In this document: piece by piece, positions 25,320 to 34,522 of the stretch
How positions within the stretch are numbered: the stretch's first letter is position 1
Layout of the letters: each line of letters begins with the position of its first letter
Assembly: GCF_025264645.1 (NCBI RefSeq)
Contig: NZ_CP073696.1
Span: 1,178,001-1,242,000 of the forward strand
Length of the DNA stretch: 64,000 nt
Direction: 5' to 3'
DNA from: Edaphobacter lichenicola
Lineage (GTDB): Bacteria > Acidobacteriota > Terriglobia > Terriglobales > Acidobacteriaceae
Translations under genes and position numbers: made by a program
Notes under the pieces: model-generated
Database searches by the model: none
What the model was told of the DNA's origin: nothing
What the model saw: the letters and a program-made list of their open reading frames with translations, nothing else

Positions 25320-26918
25320 ATGAGTGGGGAAGCAACAAATCAAGAGCGGTTGTCGGGTGTTTTGCTGCATGTTACGTCGTTGCCTTCTTACGGTGGGGTA
25401 GGGGACTTTGGGCCAGCGGCGTACGCGTTCGTGGATTTTCTGGCTGAGGCCAAGCAAAGACTGTGGCAGGTGTTGCCGCTGAGTCCAACGGGGTATGGGA
25501 GCTCGCCTTATTCGGCGCTGTCGGCGTTCGCGGGGAATCCGGTGCTGATCAGCCTGGAGCTGTTGGTGCGCGATGGGTGGCTTGCGGGGGAGAAGATTGC
25601 AGGGTTGCCAGGGGCTGAGGGGCCGGCTGATTTTGATGCGGCGTTTCGGTTGAAGCTGCCGCTGATCGAGGAGGCGGCGGGGACCTTTCTGGATCGTGCG
25701 CCGGATGATAAGCGGGCGAGATTTCAGAAGTTCTGCGAGACCAATAGCACGTGGTTGCAGGACTACGCGATGTTCAACGTGTTGCGACGGACGTATGGGT
25801 ACGCGAGCTGGCATGAGTGGCCAGCAGAGTATGCGCGGCGTAAGCAGGATGGGTTGACCAAGGTGCTGAACGAGCGCGGGCGGGAGCTGGCGATCGAACA
25901 GGTGGTTCAGTTTTTCTTCAACGAGCAGTGGTGTACGCTGCGCGGGTATTGTGCGCAGCGGAAGATTCGCATCATGGGTGATGTGGCTATCTTTGTGAAC
26001 TACGACAGCGCCGATGTGTGGACGCATCCGGATATGTTCGAGCTGGATGACGATCTGAAGCCGATACGAGTTTCGGGTGTGCCGCCCGATTACTTTTCTG
26101 CGACGGGGCAGCGGTGGGGCAATCCGCTGTACAAGTGGGGGCTGTTGAGGGAGCGGGGATTCGATTGGTGGGTGGCAAGAATTCGTCGTGCTCTGACGCT
26201 GTACGACATAATTCGGCTGGATCATTTTCGTGGATTCGAGGCCTTCTGGTCGATTCCGGCGGAGGAGGAGACGGCGATCAATGGCCAGTGGGTGAAGGCT
26301 CCGGGGCATGAGCTGTTTCAGCGGCTGAAGGATGTGTTTGGTGGGGAACTGCCTTTTGTGGCGGAGGATCTGGGGCTGATTACGCCTGAGGTGGATGAGC
26401 TGCGCGAGCGGTTTGGGATGCCGGGGATGAGGATTCTGCAGTTTGGATTTTCGGATCGTGGGGCACATCTCTATCTGCCGCATCGGTATGTTCCGAATAC
26501 GGTGGCGTATACGGGGACGCATGACAACAATACGACGCAAGGCTGGTGGCGGGATGACATCGGCGATGCGGAGCGTGCGAACGTCCAGACCTATCTACAG
26601 AGGATCGATCACGATGGAGAGGTTGTGTGGGCGATGATTCGGGCAGCGGCGCGGTCGGTGGCGAATCTGTGCGTGTTCCCGCTGCAGGATGTGTTGCATC
26701 TGGGGAGCGAGGCGCGGATGAATACGCCTTCGGCAGGGGCGGGGAACTGGACGTGGCGTTATGCTCCGGATGCGCTGCATCCTGACTTTGCGGTTCAGCT
26801 GGCCGACCTGATGGCGATGACCGACCGCGATGGGTGGGAGAAGCCGACGGAAGGGGTTGAGGCGGGTAAACCGGTGGAGGAGGCGTCGAAACGGGCAGAG
26901 CTGGGCACAACCGTTTAG
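25320..26918 (+). CDS. malQ: 4-alpha-glucanotransferase (amylomaltase)
   Basis: A 532-residue GH77 enzyme of the short bacterial type. It transfers maltodextrin units between glucans in the cytoplasm. Motifs are SGVLLHVTSLPSYGGVGDFG at the N-terminus, SPTGYGSSPYSALSAFAGNP, the nucleophile Asp in IRLDHFRGFEAFW, the acid/base Glu in PFVAEDLGLITPEV and THDNNTTQGWW. The ATG at 25320 follows a purine-rich region (AACAAGGGGGCAGTTGG). It stands near no other glycogen genes, although the next genes run in the same direction. A confident assignment. Confidence 0.97.
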   Translation: MSGEATNQERLSGVLLHVTSLPSYGGVGDFGPAAYAFVDFLAEAKQRLWQVLPLSPTGYGSSPYSALSAFAGNPVLISLELLVRDGWLAGEKIAGLPGAEGPADFDAAFRLKLPLIEEAAGTFLDRAPDDKRARFQKFCETNSTWLQDYAMFNVLRRTYGYASWHEWPAEYARRKQDGLTKVLNERGRELAIEQVVQFFFNEQWCTLRGYCAQRKIRIMGDVAIFVNYDSADVWTHPDMFELDDDLKPIRVSGVPPDYFSATGQRWGNPLYKWGLLRERGFDWWVARIRRALTLYDIIRLDHFRGFEAFWSIPAEEETAINGQWVKAPGHELFQRLKDVFGGELPFVAEDLGLITPEVDELRERFGMPGMRILQFGFSDRGAHLYLPHRYVPNTVAYTGTHDNNTTQGWWRDDIGDAERANVQTYLQRIDHDGEVVWAMIRAAARSVANLCVFPLQDVLHLGSEARMNTPSAGAGNWTWRYAPDALHPDFAVQLADLMAMTDRDGWEKPTEGVEAGKPVEEASKRAELGTTV

Positions 26919-26957
26919 ACTGGAAGAGTATCTTCAATCTTTCAGGAGCACCAAAGC

Positions 26958-27143
26958 ATGCCTCTCTCTGGCGAAGCAATCCGCACTATGAACTACGTTG
27001 ATGACATCTCAGTAACGCTGCGCCGCATTCTGGCGGTGCTGCCGTCGCTGACAGAGGAGGAGCGCCAGCGCGTGTCCGAGCATATCAAGGCCGCAGAGCC
27101 GAGCTATGAGTCCGTGATCACGGCTGTTGCGAGCAAGAAGTAA
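26958..27143 (+). CDS. small conserved-looking protein, 61 residues
   Basis: Starts MPLSGEAIRTMNYVDDISVT and continues with LRRILAVLPSLTEEERQRVS, which reads as two or three amphipathic helices, with no signal peptide or metal motif. AGGAG lies nine bases before the ATG. Its stop codon overlaps the start of the dehydrogenase-like gene (TAATG), so the two are co-translated. I do not recognise a family; a helical partner or regulator of the next protein is possible. Confidence 0.65.
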   Translation: MPLSGEAIRTMNYVDDISVTLRRILAVLPSLTEEERQRVSEHIKAAEPSYESVITAVASKK

Positions 27144-27748
27144 TGGACGCGGCGGCCGCCCGGACGAGCTTCGAGATCGAGAGGGTCGCGATCATCGGAG
27201 CCGGGGTGGCTGGCCGCAGCTTTGCTTTGGCGTGTGCTGCTGCGGGCTTCGATGTGGTGCTGGAAGACGTGATGCCGGCGAATCTGCGGCGGGCTGAAGC
27301 TGAGTATTCAGATATGAGCGCGGATGTCGTCTCGGGACACGCCGGAAGTCTGGAGCTGGCGTCGACGGTGGAGGATGCCGTGCGCGAGGCCGACGTTGCG
27401 GTGGACTTTGTGCCGGATGAGCTGGAGTCGAAGCTTGAGATCTTCAGCATGATCGATCGTATGGCTCCGCCGAAGACGATTCTGTGTACTCCGAGCTATG
27501 CGTTGAGCATTACGGATCTGGCGTCGTGTGTGTATCGGCCGGACCGGTGCGTTGCTGTGCGGGGGACCCTGGTTCGTGGAGATGCGGCTGAGCCGCCTAT
27601 GGTTCGGATGTTGTATCCCATTGGGGCGAATAATTCGGTACTCTTGGCGATGGATCGGTTTTTACGCAGGCTGGGAGTTGAGTTGCTGGCGGAGACTGAT
27701 CCTGATGTTCCGGTGCTGATGAAGAACGTGTCGATTGCTGGTCGGTAG
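27143..27748 (+). CDS. stand-alone 3-hydroxyacyl-CoA dehydrogenase NAD-binding domain, catalytic His lost
   Basis: A 201-residue protein equal to the Rossmann half of 3-hydroxyacyl-CoA dehydrogenases. The NAD loop is ERVAIIGAGVAGRSFALACA, then GFDVVLEDV with the acidic residue that binds NAD ribose. It ends without the C-terminal 3HCDH domain. In active enzymes the segment after the SIT/PER region has HFFNP with the catalytic His; here PDRCVAVRGTLVRGD has Arg instead, and the paired Glu is not evident. It probably binds NAD but lacks the usual activity. It is translated from the same message as the 61-residue protein. Confidence 0.8.
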   Translation: MDAAAARTSFEIERVAIIGAGVAGRSFALACAAAGFDVVLEDVMPANLRRAEAEYSDMSADVVSGHAGSLELASTVEDAVREADVAVDFVPDELESKLEIFSMIDRMAPPKTILCTPSYALSITDLASCVYRPDRCVAVRGTLVRGDAAEPPMVRMLYPIGANNSVLLAMDRFLRRLGVELLAETDPDVPVLMKNVSIAGR

Positions 27749-27882
27749 TCCTGCCCTTTCTGGTGTTGCTATCTCGTGTTGTGTGAGTAGCTTTTCGGCA
27801 GCGTTAATTTCGTCGCGGCAGGGAACCGTTTCCCATGACTTTGCGTAGACAACAGCAGAGAGTCTTCGTCCAACCAGAGCCC

Positions 27883-29139
27883 ATGCGCGCACTTATCACT
27901 ATCTTCGCTCAGGTGTTTCAGTCGATCGGTGCTAACAAGCTGCGGTCGTTTCTGACGATGTTCGGCATTGCGTGGGGCGTAGCTTCGTTGCTGTTGCTGA
28001 TTGGGCTGGGTGAGGGGTTTCGCTCGGGACAGCGCAGGGGGCTAGCTGAACTGGGCACCGACGTGATCATGATGTGGGGTGGGACGATTCCGGTTTTGCC
28101 GGAGCAGCATGTGGGAATGCGTCCGTATAAGTTGACGATGAGCGACGCAGCGGCGATTCGATCGGAGGCGCCGGATGTGCGCGCTCTGACTTCGATCATC
28201 AACCGTAGCGATTTGAAGCAGGTGAGTGAGTTTTCAAGCGCGGGTGGGCAGGTGATGGGGGTTGAGCTCAACTACCCGGAGATACGCAATCTGCCGATCG
28301 CGCAGGGTAGATACCTGAACGAGCAGGATTTGGCTCAACGCAGACAGGTTGTTGTGCTGGGACAGAAGATGGAGAGTCTTTTGTTTCCAGGGCATCCTTC
28401 GCTGGGTGCTTTTATTACGCTGAATGGGTATCGATTTCAGGTGATTGGAGTTGCAAAGAAGGTTGGGCGCGGGAATAACGATGGGGATAATCAGAAGATC
28501 TATATTCCGCTGACGACGATGCAGGAGTTCTTTCCGATTACGGGGGACAACATTCCTGAGGATTCGATCTCGTCCATTCAGTACCAGCCGCTGACGGAGG
28601 ATTTGAACGAGACGGCGAAGGCTGAGGTGCATCGAATCATCGCTGCACGGCATGGGTTCGATCCCGCGAGGAAAGAGGGTTTTGAAGAGTGGGACACGAT
28701 CAAGTCGAATCGAATGGTTGGGATGATCTTTACGGCGATGGATGTGTTTCTGGGTGGTGTGGGGATTGTGACGCTGGCGCTGGGTGCGGTGGGGATCATC
28801 AACATCATGCTGGTGACGGTGACCGAGAGGACAAAGGAGATTGGGCTGCGGAAGGCGCTGGGGGCTACCAATCGAAGCATTCTGTTTCAGTTCTTTCTTG
28901 AGGGCCTGACGCTGACGGCGTTGAGTGGGTTTATCGGGATTCTGGGTGCTGCGGCGTTGATGGCGGCGCTGGGCGCAGCGGTGGGGAACAACGATATGGG
29001 GTTCGATCCGCCGCGGCTGGTGCCGTGGTCTGCAGCGATGGCGATGGGGACGCTGACGCTGTGCGGAATTGTGGCTGGGCTGTATCCGGCGCGGCAGGCG
29101 GCGATGCTGCAGCCGGTGGAAGCACTGCGAAAGGAATAG
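27883..29139 (+). CDS. MacB-type ABC transporter permease
   Basis: A protein of about 418 residues with the MacB topology: an N-terminal helix (FLTMFGIAWGVASLLLLIGL), a large periplasmic MacB_PCD domain (about 50-260) and three C-terminal helices of the FtsX domain (FLGGVGIVTLALGAVGIINI, LTALSGFIGILGAAALMAAL, AAMAMGTLTLCGIVAGLYPA). The ATG at 27835 is an alternative start 16 codons earlier; 27883 fits better the start of its paralogue next door. It is followed four bases later by a second permease of the same type. No ATPase or MacA-like gene is adjacent. Confidence 0.9.
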   Translation: MRALITIFAQVFQSIGANKLRSFLTMFGIAWGVASLLLLIGLGEGFRSGQRRGLAELGTDVIMMWGGTIPVLPEQHVGMRPYKLTMSDAAAIRSEAPDVRALTSIINRSDLKQVSEFSSAGGQVMGVELNYPEIRNLPIAQGRYLNEQDLAQRRQVVVLGQKMESLLFPGHPSLGAFITLNGYRFQVIGVAKKVGRGNNDGDNQKIYIPLTTMQEFFPITGDNIPEDSISSIQYQPLTEDLNETAKAEVHRIIAARHGFDPARKEGFEEWDTIKSNRMVGMIFTAMDVFLGGVGIVTLALGAVGIINIMLVTVTERTKEIGLRKALGATNRSILFQFFLEGLTLTALSGFIGILGAAALMAALGAAVGNNDMGFDPPRLVPWSAAMAMGTLTLCGIVAGLYPARQAAMLQPVEALRKE

Positions 29140-29143
29140 GAAG

Positions 29144-30385
29144 ATGCTGAGCGACATCCTGGGGCAGGCGATTGAGGCGATGAAGTTTAATCGCCGACGT
29201 ACCTTGATCACGATTGTGGGTATGGCGTGGGGTATCGCGACGGTGGTGCTGTTGTTGGCCTATGGCGCGGGGTTTGGGCAGGCGTTCGAGAATATCTTTG
29301 CGCAGTTTGGGACGAACATGATCGGCGTGTTTCCTGGGCGAACGAGTGAACAGGCGGGCGGGTCGAAGGCGGGTGTGCAGGTTCGGCTTCAGCAGGAGGA
29401 TGTCGAGCGGATACAGGAGACGGTGCCGGGAGTGCTGCGGGTTTCGCCGACTGTCGATAAGACGGTGCCGGTGCAGAATGATCTGCATAGCTACAACTGG
29501 GATGTGACGGGGATTATGCCGGACCTGCAGTCGATACAGAGGATCGAAGTAGCTCAGGGGCGACTGCTGACCGAGGCCGATGTGCAGCAGCGCGCGCATG
29601 TTGCGGTGATCGGGTCTGAGGCGAAGATGAAGTTGTTCTCGGGACTGTATGCGATTGGCGAGAAGATTCGACTGAATGGCGTGAGCTTCGAGGTGGTGGG
29701 GGTGATGACACCGAAGATGCAGGAGGGCGACGACAGCGACATCAATCGGCAGATCAATGTGCCGTTTACGACGATGGGGGACATCAAGGATACGAAGTAT
29801 CTCGATGGAATCTGGATGGACTACAAAGGCGATCCGAAGATGGTGGAGGCGGCGATGCGCAAGACGCTGGCCGCAGCGCATGGGTACAGGCCGAGCGATC
29901 GCCGCGCTGTGTTTGTGGCGAACATTATGGAGCAGTTGACGCAGTTTCGGATCATCTCGCTGGGGCTTCAGGTTTTGCTGTCGTTTATTGGTGCGCTGAC
30001 GCTGGGGATTGCGGGAATTGGGTTGATGAACATCATGCTGGTCAGCGTGCAGCAGAGGACGCGTGAGATTGGTGTGGAGAAGGCGCTGGGCGCGAGGAAG
30101 AGGCATATCCTGCTGCAGTTTCTGGCGGAGGCGTTGGTGATTTCGGGCGTGGGCGGAGTGGGTGGGATTGCGCTGGCGTACGCGGTGGCAAAGGGTGTGG
30201 GGAAGATTACGTTTTATAGCGCGCTGGCTTCGAACGCCGATGCGGGCGATATCCATCTGCTGATTTCGCCCAACAGTGTGCTGGTGGCTACGGTGATTCT
30301 GGTGATTGTGGGGACGATCAGCGGGATGATTCCGGCGTTGAAGGCTGCGAGTCTGGATCCGATTGAGGCGCTGCGGTACGAGTAG
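29144..30385 (+). CDS. MacB-type ABC transporter permease, second of a pair
   Basis: A 413-residue paralogue of the preceding permease, with the same layout: helix TLITIVGMAWGIATVVLLLA, a periplasmic domain, then LQVLLSFIGALTLGIAGIGL, ISGVGGVGGIALAYAVAKGV and LVATVILVIVGTISGMIPAL. I start at ATG 29144, preceded by GGAAG. The gap to the first permease is four bases, so they are one operon and may form a heterodimer. MacB permeases work with an ATPase encoded in cis or in trans; none is here. Confidence 0.92.
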   Translation: MLSDILGQAIEAMKFNRRRTLITIVGMAWGIATVVLLLAYGAGFGQAFENIFAQFGTNMIGVFPGRTSEQAGGSKAGVQVRLQQEDVERIQETVPGVLRVSPTVDKTVPVQNDLHSYNWDVTGIMPDLQSIQRIEVAQGRLLTEADVQQRAHVAVIGSEAKMKLFSGLYAIGEKIRLNGVSFEVVGVMTPKMQEGDDSDINRQINVPFTTMGDIKDTKYLDGIWMDYKGDPKMVEAAMRKTLAAAHGYRPSDRRAVFVANIMEQLTQFRIISLGLQVLLSFIGALTLGIAGIGLMNIMLVSVQQRTREIGVEKALGARKRHILLQFLAEALVISGVGGVGGIALAYAVAKGVGKITFYSALASNADAGDIHLLISPNSVLVATVILVIVGTISGMIPALKAASLDPIEALRYE

Positions 30386-30475
30386 GGACTGCACTTTTTG
30401 TGCGAAGGTCTCGTTGTTCGGTACGGTTCATTTCGTCATCGAAGTGTTGCGCGGAGTTCGCTAAAGTTGGCTAGC

Positions 30476-31210
30476 ATGAAGACTGTCCGTCGGCGGTATG
30501 AAGCTGCTGGCCATTGGTCATCAAATATTCGCGGAGGCGCATTGAAACAGGCGAAGAGTCCTAAGGAGTTTGTGTTCCATCGTCGAGAGCCTGAGATTCG
30601 GGGGGAGATGATTGCAGCGGTGAATGTGGAGGCTTTGTTCGGGCGCGATGTCGTGTCGATCTCCGATAGTTTGATCGAAGGAGTACCGCTGGAGAACCGG
30701 ACAATTGACTCGCTTTTTATGGAGGGTTCGGTAGTTGAACGCGTCAACCTGTCGAACAGTGTCTTTGGCTCGATCAAGCTGGCAGATGTGCGTCTGGTGA
30801 ACTGCGATCTCGGAAATTTGGAGGCCCGAGCTATGAGTTTGGTGAGAGTTGAATTTATCAATTGCCGGATGACGGGATTTCGCGCGGGGAAGCTGGAGTG
30901 TCAGGATGTTTTGATCTCGGAGGGAGACCAGAGGTACTCGCAGTTTCGGTTTTCACTCTTCAAGTCGTCGGAGTTTGAGTCGTGCAACTTTGAAGATGCG
31001 GATTTCTATGGAGCGGATCTTTCTGGGGCGCGGTTCCGGCGGTGCAATCTTCGCAACGCAGAGATGAGTAAGAGCACGCTTGTCGATGCTGACCTGCGCG
31101 GGTCTGTGGTGGATGGGATGCAGTTGAATGCGGAGGACATCAAGGGTGCGGTGGTTGATGCGTCGCAGGCGATGCTGTTCGCTCCTCTTCTGGGCATACG
31201 AATTGCGTAG
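30476..31210 (+). CDS. pentapeptide-repeat protein
   Basis: About 244 residues. The central and C-terminal part shows the A(D/N)LXX period of pentapeptide repeats: KSSEFESCNFEDADFYGADL, then SGARFRRCNLRNAEMSKSTL and VDADLRGSVVDGMQL, which would form a right-handed quadrilateral beta-helix. A less regular set occurs earlier (VNLSNSVFGSIKLADVRLVN). The start is uncertain: ATG 30476 lacks a good ribosome site, while an in-frame TTG at 30542 has GGAGG at 30533-30537. No signal peptide is seen, so it is probably cytoplasmic. Its function is unknown; some relatives bind gyrase. Confidence 0.85.
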   Translation: MKTVRRRYEAAGHWSSNIRGGALKQAKSPKEFVFHRREPEIRGEMIAAVNVEALFGRDVVSISDSLIEGVPLENRTIDSLFMEGSVVERVNLSNSVFGSIKLADVRLVNCDLGNLEARAMSLVRVEFINCRMTGFRAGKLECQDVLISEGDQRYSQFRFSLFKSSEFESCNFEDADFYGADLSGARFRRCNLRNAEMSKSTLVDADLRGSVVDGMQLNAEDIKGAVVDASQAMLFAPLLGIRIA

Positions 31211-33193
31211 TTAGTTGTCGTTGCGCTGGCACTTGTATGGGGCTTGCATGAGTGCGCGAGCCTCGTTGATTGCGCCCTGGGTGTTGTCGTTGGTCTGGAC
31301 GGCGAGGCGGTACTCGTTGACGGCGCGATCACGTTGACCGGTGCAGTCGAAGATGCGTCCGAGTTCGATGTGGCTCCAGACCTCGACCCACCTGGGGTCG
31401 CCGTCGCCGCGTTGAGCGTCGCGGAAGGAGTTGGCAGCGGACTGATAGTTGCGTTGCATGATGAAGATTTCTCCGATGCGATATGCGGCGAGTGAGCTGT
31501 TTTTGTTGGCGTCGAGGGCCTTTTGATATTCGACGAGGGCGGCGGTGAGGTCTCCCTGGGCGACTTGCTGCTGGCCGCGAAGGACGGCTACGCGAACGGC
31601 CAGGTCGGGGGTGCTCTTCAGGAGCCAGTTGTCGGGATCGATGCTGATGCGACGCGGACGACCGAAGGTTTCGATGGAGTATTGCGAATCGGAGCCGGAG
31701 ACGTCGACGCGGCGGATCTCGGTTTTGCCGTCGGTCTCGATGCGTAGTTCGATCGGCATGCGGAAGAGGTCGAGGTCCTGAGTGATGGCGCCGACGGTGC
31801 GGAAGCCTTTGTTGTCGCCGAGACGGAAGACGGAGTATTTGTCGGCGAAGGCGGGTGCTCCGGTGCCGTCGAGCCATTGGGCGAAGAATGCCTGGAGTTC
31901 GATGTTGGATTGAGACTCGGCGAGGCTTTCGACGTTGGAGCTGTGGATGGACTTGTCGGTGTACTGGGTGATGAGGGTGCGGAGGAACTTGAGGAAGACT
32001 TCGTTGCCCATCTCCCAGCGGAGCATGTGGAAGACCATGGCTCCTTTTTCAAGAGTCATGGATTGGAATTGAGGGGAGAAGGGATCGAGGCGGCCGATGG
32101 TGGTGAGGGGCTCGGTGTCGTAGGCGAGGGCTCCGGCTGAGATGTCGGTGATGGCGTTTTGGAAGGCGGTTTTACCGGCGGAGTCTTCGAGATACATGAG
32201 CTCGGTGTAGCGCGACATGCCGTTGGTGATCCAGGCGTCGTTCATGGTGGCGGGGGAGACCTGGCTGCCCCACCATTGGTGCGCGAGGGTGTTGGAGAGC
32301 AGGCGCTGCTCGTTACGGGCGGCGATGCGGCCACCGGCGATGGCGGCGATCTCTGGTGCCCAGGCGGCGGAGACGGCGTCGTCGGGGAGCTCGACGAGGT
32401 TCATGTGGGTGGATTCGGGCTGGCCGAAGGTGCCGGACATGAAGAGGTATTCGCGTTCGGCCTGACTGGCGAAGTCGTGGGCGTACTCTTTGTGTTTTTC
32501 GGTGACGTAGACGCGCATGTTGCCGGCGGTGATCGGTTCGATGAACTTGCCAGCGATGATGGTGCCGGGGAATCCGGGCTTGGCCCACTTGAAGGTGTGT
32601 TCTGTGCGGTTGCCGGGGAGGCTCTTGGCCGCTGCTACTCCGCTGCCGGAGCCTATGACCCGGTAGTCGGCGGGGACGCGGATGTGCATCTCGGAGGTGA
32701 AGCGGTTGGTGAAGAGGCCCGTCATGGGGAACCAGCGACCGGCGTAGAGGAGGATGCTGATGGGGTCTTCGATGGCGGCGAGCTTGATGCCTTCGACAGG
32801 GCTCGTCTCGGCTCCTTTGAGGGTGCCTGCGTATTCAAAGTGGAAGGTGGTGCTGGTGCCCTTGGGCAGCGGAGTGACGAGAGTGAAGCGGACGGTACTG
32901 TTGTTGGTGAGGCGTTCGGATTCGAGCGGCTGGCCTTTGGCGTCCGTGGCTTTGGTGAGTTGGAGGCCGTTGTTCAGCTCGAAGGTGGGGGCGGTGAGGT
33001 CCTCGAGCGCGGTGAAGGTGACGTCGGCGGTGGCGGTGAGGCGGTTGACGGAGGGGTCGAGGTCAGCGCTGATGACGTAGTTGGTGATTTGGAGCTGAGG
33101 CTTTGCCGGGGCGGCCCATACCGTAGCCGTAAAAAGGCAGAATAGGAGGGCTGAGAAGGCCGAGGTTCGAGGGATGCGGAAGAGAGCAGGCAT
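31211..33193 (-). CDS. M1-like aminopeptidase fold with TPR tail, catalytic motif lost
   Basis: A 660-residue secreted protein with a signal peptide (AFSALLFCLFTATVWA). The N-terminal beta domain and the central domain follow the M1 gluzincin pattern, but where active enzymes have HELAHQWFG this one reads NTLAHQWWG. The first zinc His and the catalytic Glu are therefore replaced by Asn and Thr. No GAMEN motif is seen either. A M1-type Glu ligand region (ITNGMSRYTELMYLED) remains recognisable. The C-terminus has TPR-like repeats (QGDLTAALVEYQKALDANKN, AAYRIGEIFIMQRNYQSAAN). It is likely a binding or scaffold protein rather than a peptidase. Its stop abuts that of the pentapeptide gene. Confidence 0.85.
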   Translation of the reverse strand: MPALFRIPRTSAFSALLFCLFTATVWAAPAKPQLQITNYVISADLDPSVNRLTATADVTFTALEDLTAPTFELNNGLQLTKATDAKGQPLESERLTNNSTVRFTLVTPLPKGTSTTFHFEYAGTLKGAETSPVEGIKLAAIEDPISILLYAGRWFPMTGLFTNRFTSEMHIRVPADYRVIGSGSGVAAAKSLPGNRTEHTFKWAKPGFPGTIIAGKFIEPITAGNMRVYVTEKHKEYAHDFASQAEREYLFMSGTFGQPESTHMNLVELPDDAVSAAWAPEIAAIAGGRIAARNEQRLLSNTLAHQWWGSQVSPATMNDAWITNGMSRYTELMYLEDSAGKTAFQNAITDISAGALAYDTEPLTTIGRLDPFSPQFQSMTLEKGAMVFHMLRWEMGNEVFLKFLRTLITQYTDKSIHSSNVESLAESQSNIELQAFFAQWLDGTGAPAFADKYSVFRLGDNKGFRTVGAITQDLDLFRMPIELRIETDGKTEIRRVDVSGSDSQYSIETFGRPRRISIDPDNWLLKSTPDLAVRVAVLRGQQQVAQGDLTAALVEYQKALDANKNSSLAAYRIGEIFIMQRNYQSAANSFRDAQRGDGDPRWVEVWSHIELGRIFDCTGQRDRAVNEYRLAVQTNDNTQGAINEARALMQAPYKCQRNDN

Positions 33194-33238
33194 GCAGGCT
33201 AAGTTTCCTCAAAACATCATGGTACAGCGGTCGACTCA

Positions 33239-34489
33239 TTAGACGCTTGCAGTTTCGTTTGGGCCACTTTTGAGGAGGTTTCCGGGCAAAAGTGCTTCGA
33301 CAGCGTCGCAAACCTGGTGGATGGAGCTCGAACCGGATGCGGGGCGGAGGATGTGGCGGATTTCGGCGAGGTCGGCGATCATCTGTGTGCGTTCGGGGGT
33401 GTTGTCCAGCAAGGGGCGTAAGGCGGAGGCCACTTTGTGGGCGGTGAATTGGGTTTGGAGGAGTTCGGGGACGATGCGGCGGCCTGCGATGAGGTTGACC
33501 ATGGCGATGGGTAGGTTTGTCTCTGGGTCGCGTCGGGAGGGTGGCCAGACCTCAGGGGGGTAGTGGACGAGGCGCTTTGCGAGCCGGAAGGTGATGGGTG
33601 AGACGCGGTAGACGACGATGAATGGGTTGCCGATGACGGCGGCCTGGACGGTGGCGGTGCCGCTGGCGACGACGCTGGCACGGGCGTGGTGGAGGGCTTC
33701 GCGGGCGTCGGGGACCAGGCGGATGGTCCGAGGGTGTTCGGTGAACTTCGTCTGCAGCTCTGTGACCAGGTGTTGGACTTGAGTCGCGTCGAGCGTGGTG
33801 GCTATAGGAAGAAGGAACTCATAGTGGCTGCTTAGCTCCTTGGTGGCGTGGTACATCGTGGGGAGGTTGGCTGTTACCTCCTTCCAGCGGCTTCCGGGGA
33901 GGAGGGCGATCCACTCCTTGGATAAGCTGAGGTTGTGGGCGGCGGCGTAGTCTTCGCGGGAGCTGTTGGGGATGGGCAGTTCGGCTAAAGGATGGCCGAC
34001 GAAGGTGGCGTTGACGTTGCGGGCGCGGTAGAAGTTTTCTTCGAAGGGGAAGATGACCATCATGCGGTCGACGCGCTGCTGGACCCACTGGAGGCGGCGG
34101 CGCTTCCAGGCCCAGAGCTGTGGGCTGACGAAGTAGATGACTGGAATTGCCAGTTTTTTTAGTTCGCGGGCTAGACGGAAGTTGACGTCGGGGAAGTCGA
34201 TGAGGATGGCGACGTCGGGGCGGCGTTTTTGGATGGAGGTTACGAGGCGACGGTATTCGCCGTAGATGTAGGGCATGTGCCGGATGACCTCGGTGATGCC
34301 CATGTGGGCTACGTCTTCGGCACGAACGATGCGGTCGAGGCCTGCTTCTTCCATCTCCTTGCCGCCGAGGCCGAAGCAGGTGAGGTTGGGATGACGGGTG
34401 CGGAGTTCTGCTAGGAGCTGGGCACCGTAGTGGTCGCCGCTGGCTTCGCCGGCAGAGAGAAAGATTCGCGGGTTGGAGGTGGTGGCGAT
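33239..34489 (-). CDS. lpxB: lipid-A-disaccharide synthase
   Basis: A GT19 glycosyltransferase that joins UDP-2,3-diacylglucosamine and lipid X to make the lipid A disaccharide at the inner membrane. The conserved N-terminus IFLSAGEASGDHYGAQLLAE, ELGLGG-like FGLGGKEMEEAG, FPDVNFRLA, YFVSPQLWAWKRRR and the LPGSRWKEV motif are all present, as is the late SGTATVQAAVIGNPFIVVYR. No ATG, GTG or TTG lies in frame near this N-terminus; the best candidate is ATC at 34489, giving 416 residues. The open frame continues to 35119 but there it opposes the YdeI-like gene and is not LpxB. This is strong evidence for a Gram-negative envelope. Confidence 0.9.
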   Translation of the reverse strand: MATTSNPRIFLSAGEASGDHYGAQLLAELRTRHPNLTCFGLGGKEMEEAGLDRIVRAEDVAHMGITEVIRHMPYIYGEYRRLVTSIQKRRPDVAILIDFPDVNFRLARELKKLAIPVIYFVSPQLWAWKRRRLQWVQQRVDRMMVIFPFEENFYRARNVNATFVGHPLAELPIPNSSREDYAAAHNLSLSKEWIALLPGSRWKEVTANLPTMYHATKELSSHYEFLLPIATTLDATQVQHLVTELQTKFTEHPRTIRLVPDAREALHHARASVVASGTATVQAAVIGNPFIVVYRVSPITFRLAKRLVHYPPEVWPPSRRDPETNLPIAMVNLIAGRRIVPELLQTQFTAHKVASALRPLLDNTPERTQMIADLAEIRHILRPASGSSSIHQVCDAVEALLPGNLLKSGPNETASV

Positions 34490-34522
34490 GGAACCAGTGT
34501 AGATTTTTCTGGAGGTGCTTGC

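Noticed and set aside
29069..29143. Longer start for the second MacB-type permease
   Set aside because: It lies within the end of the first permease; GGAAG and the ATG at 29144 match the paralogue start.
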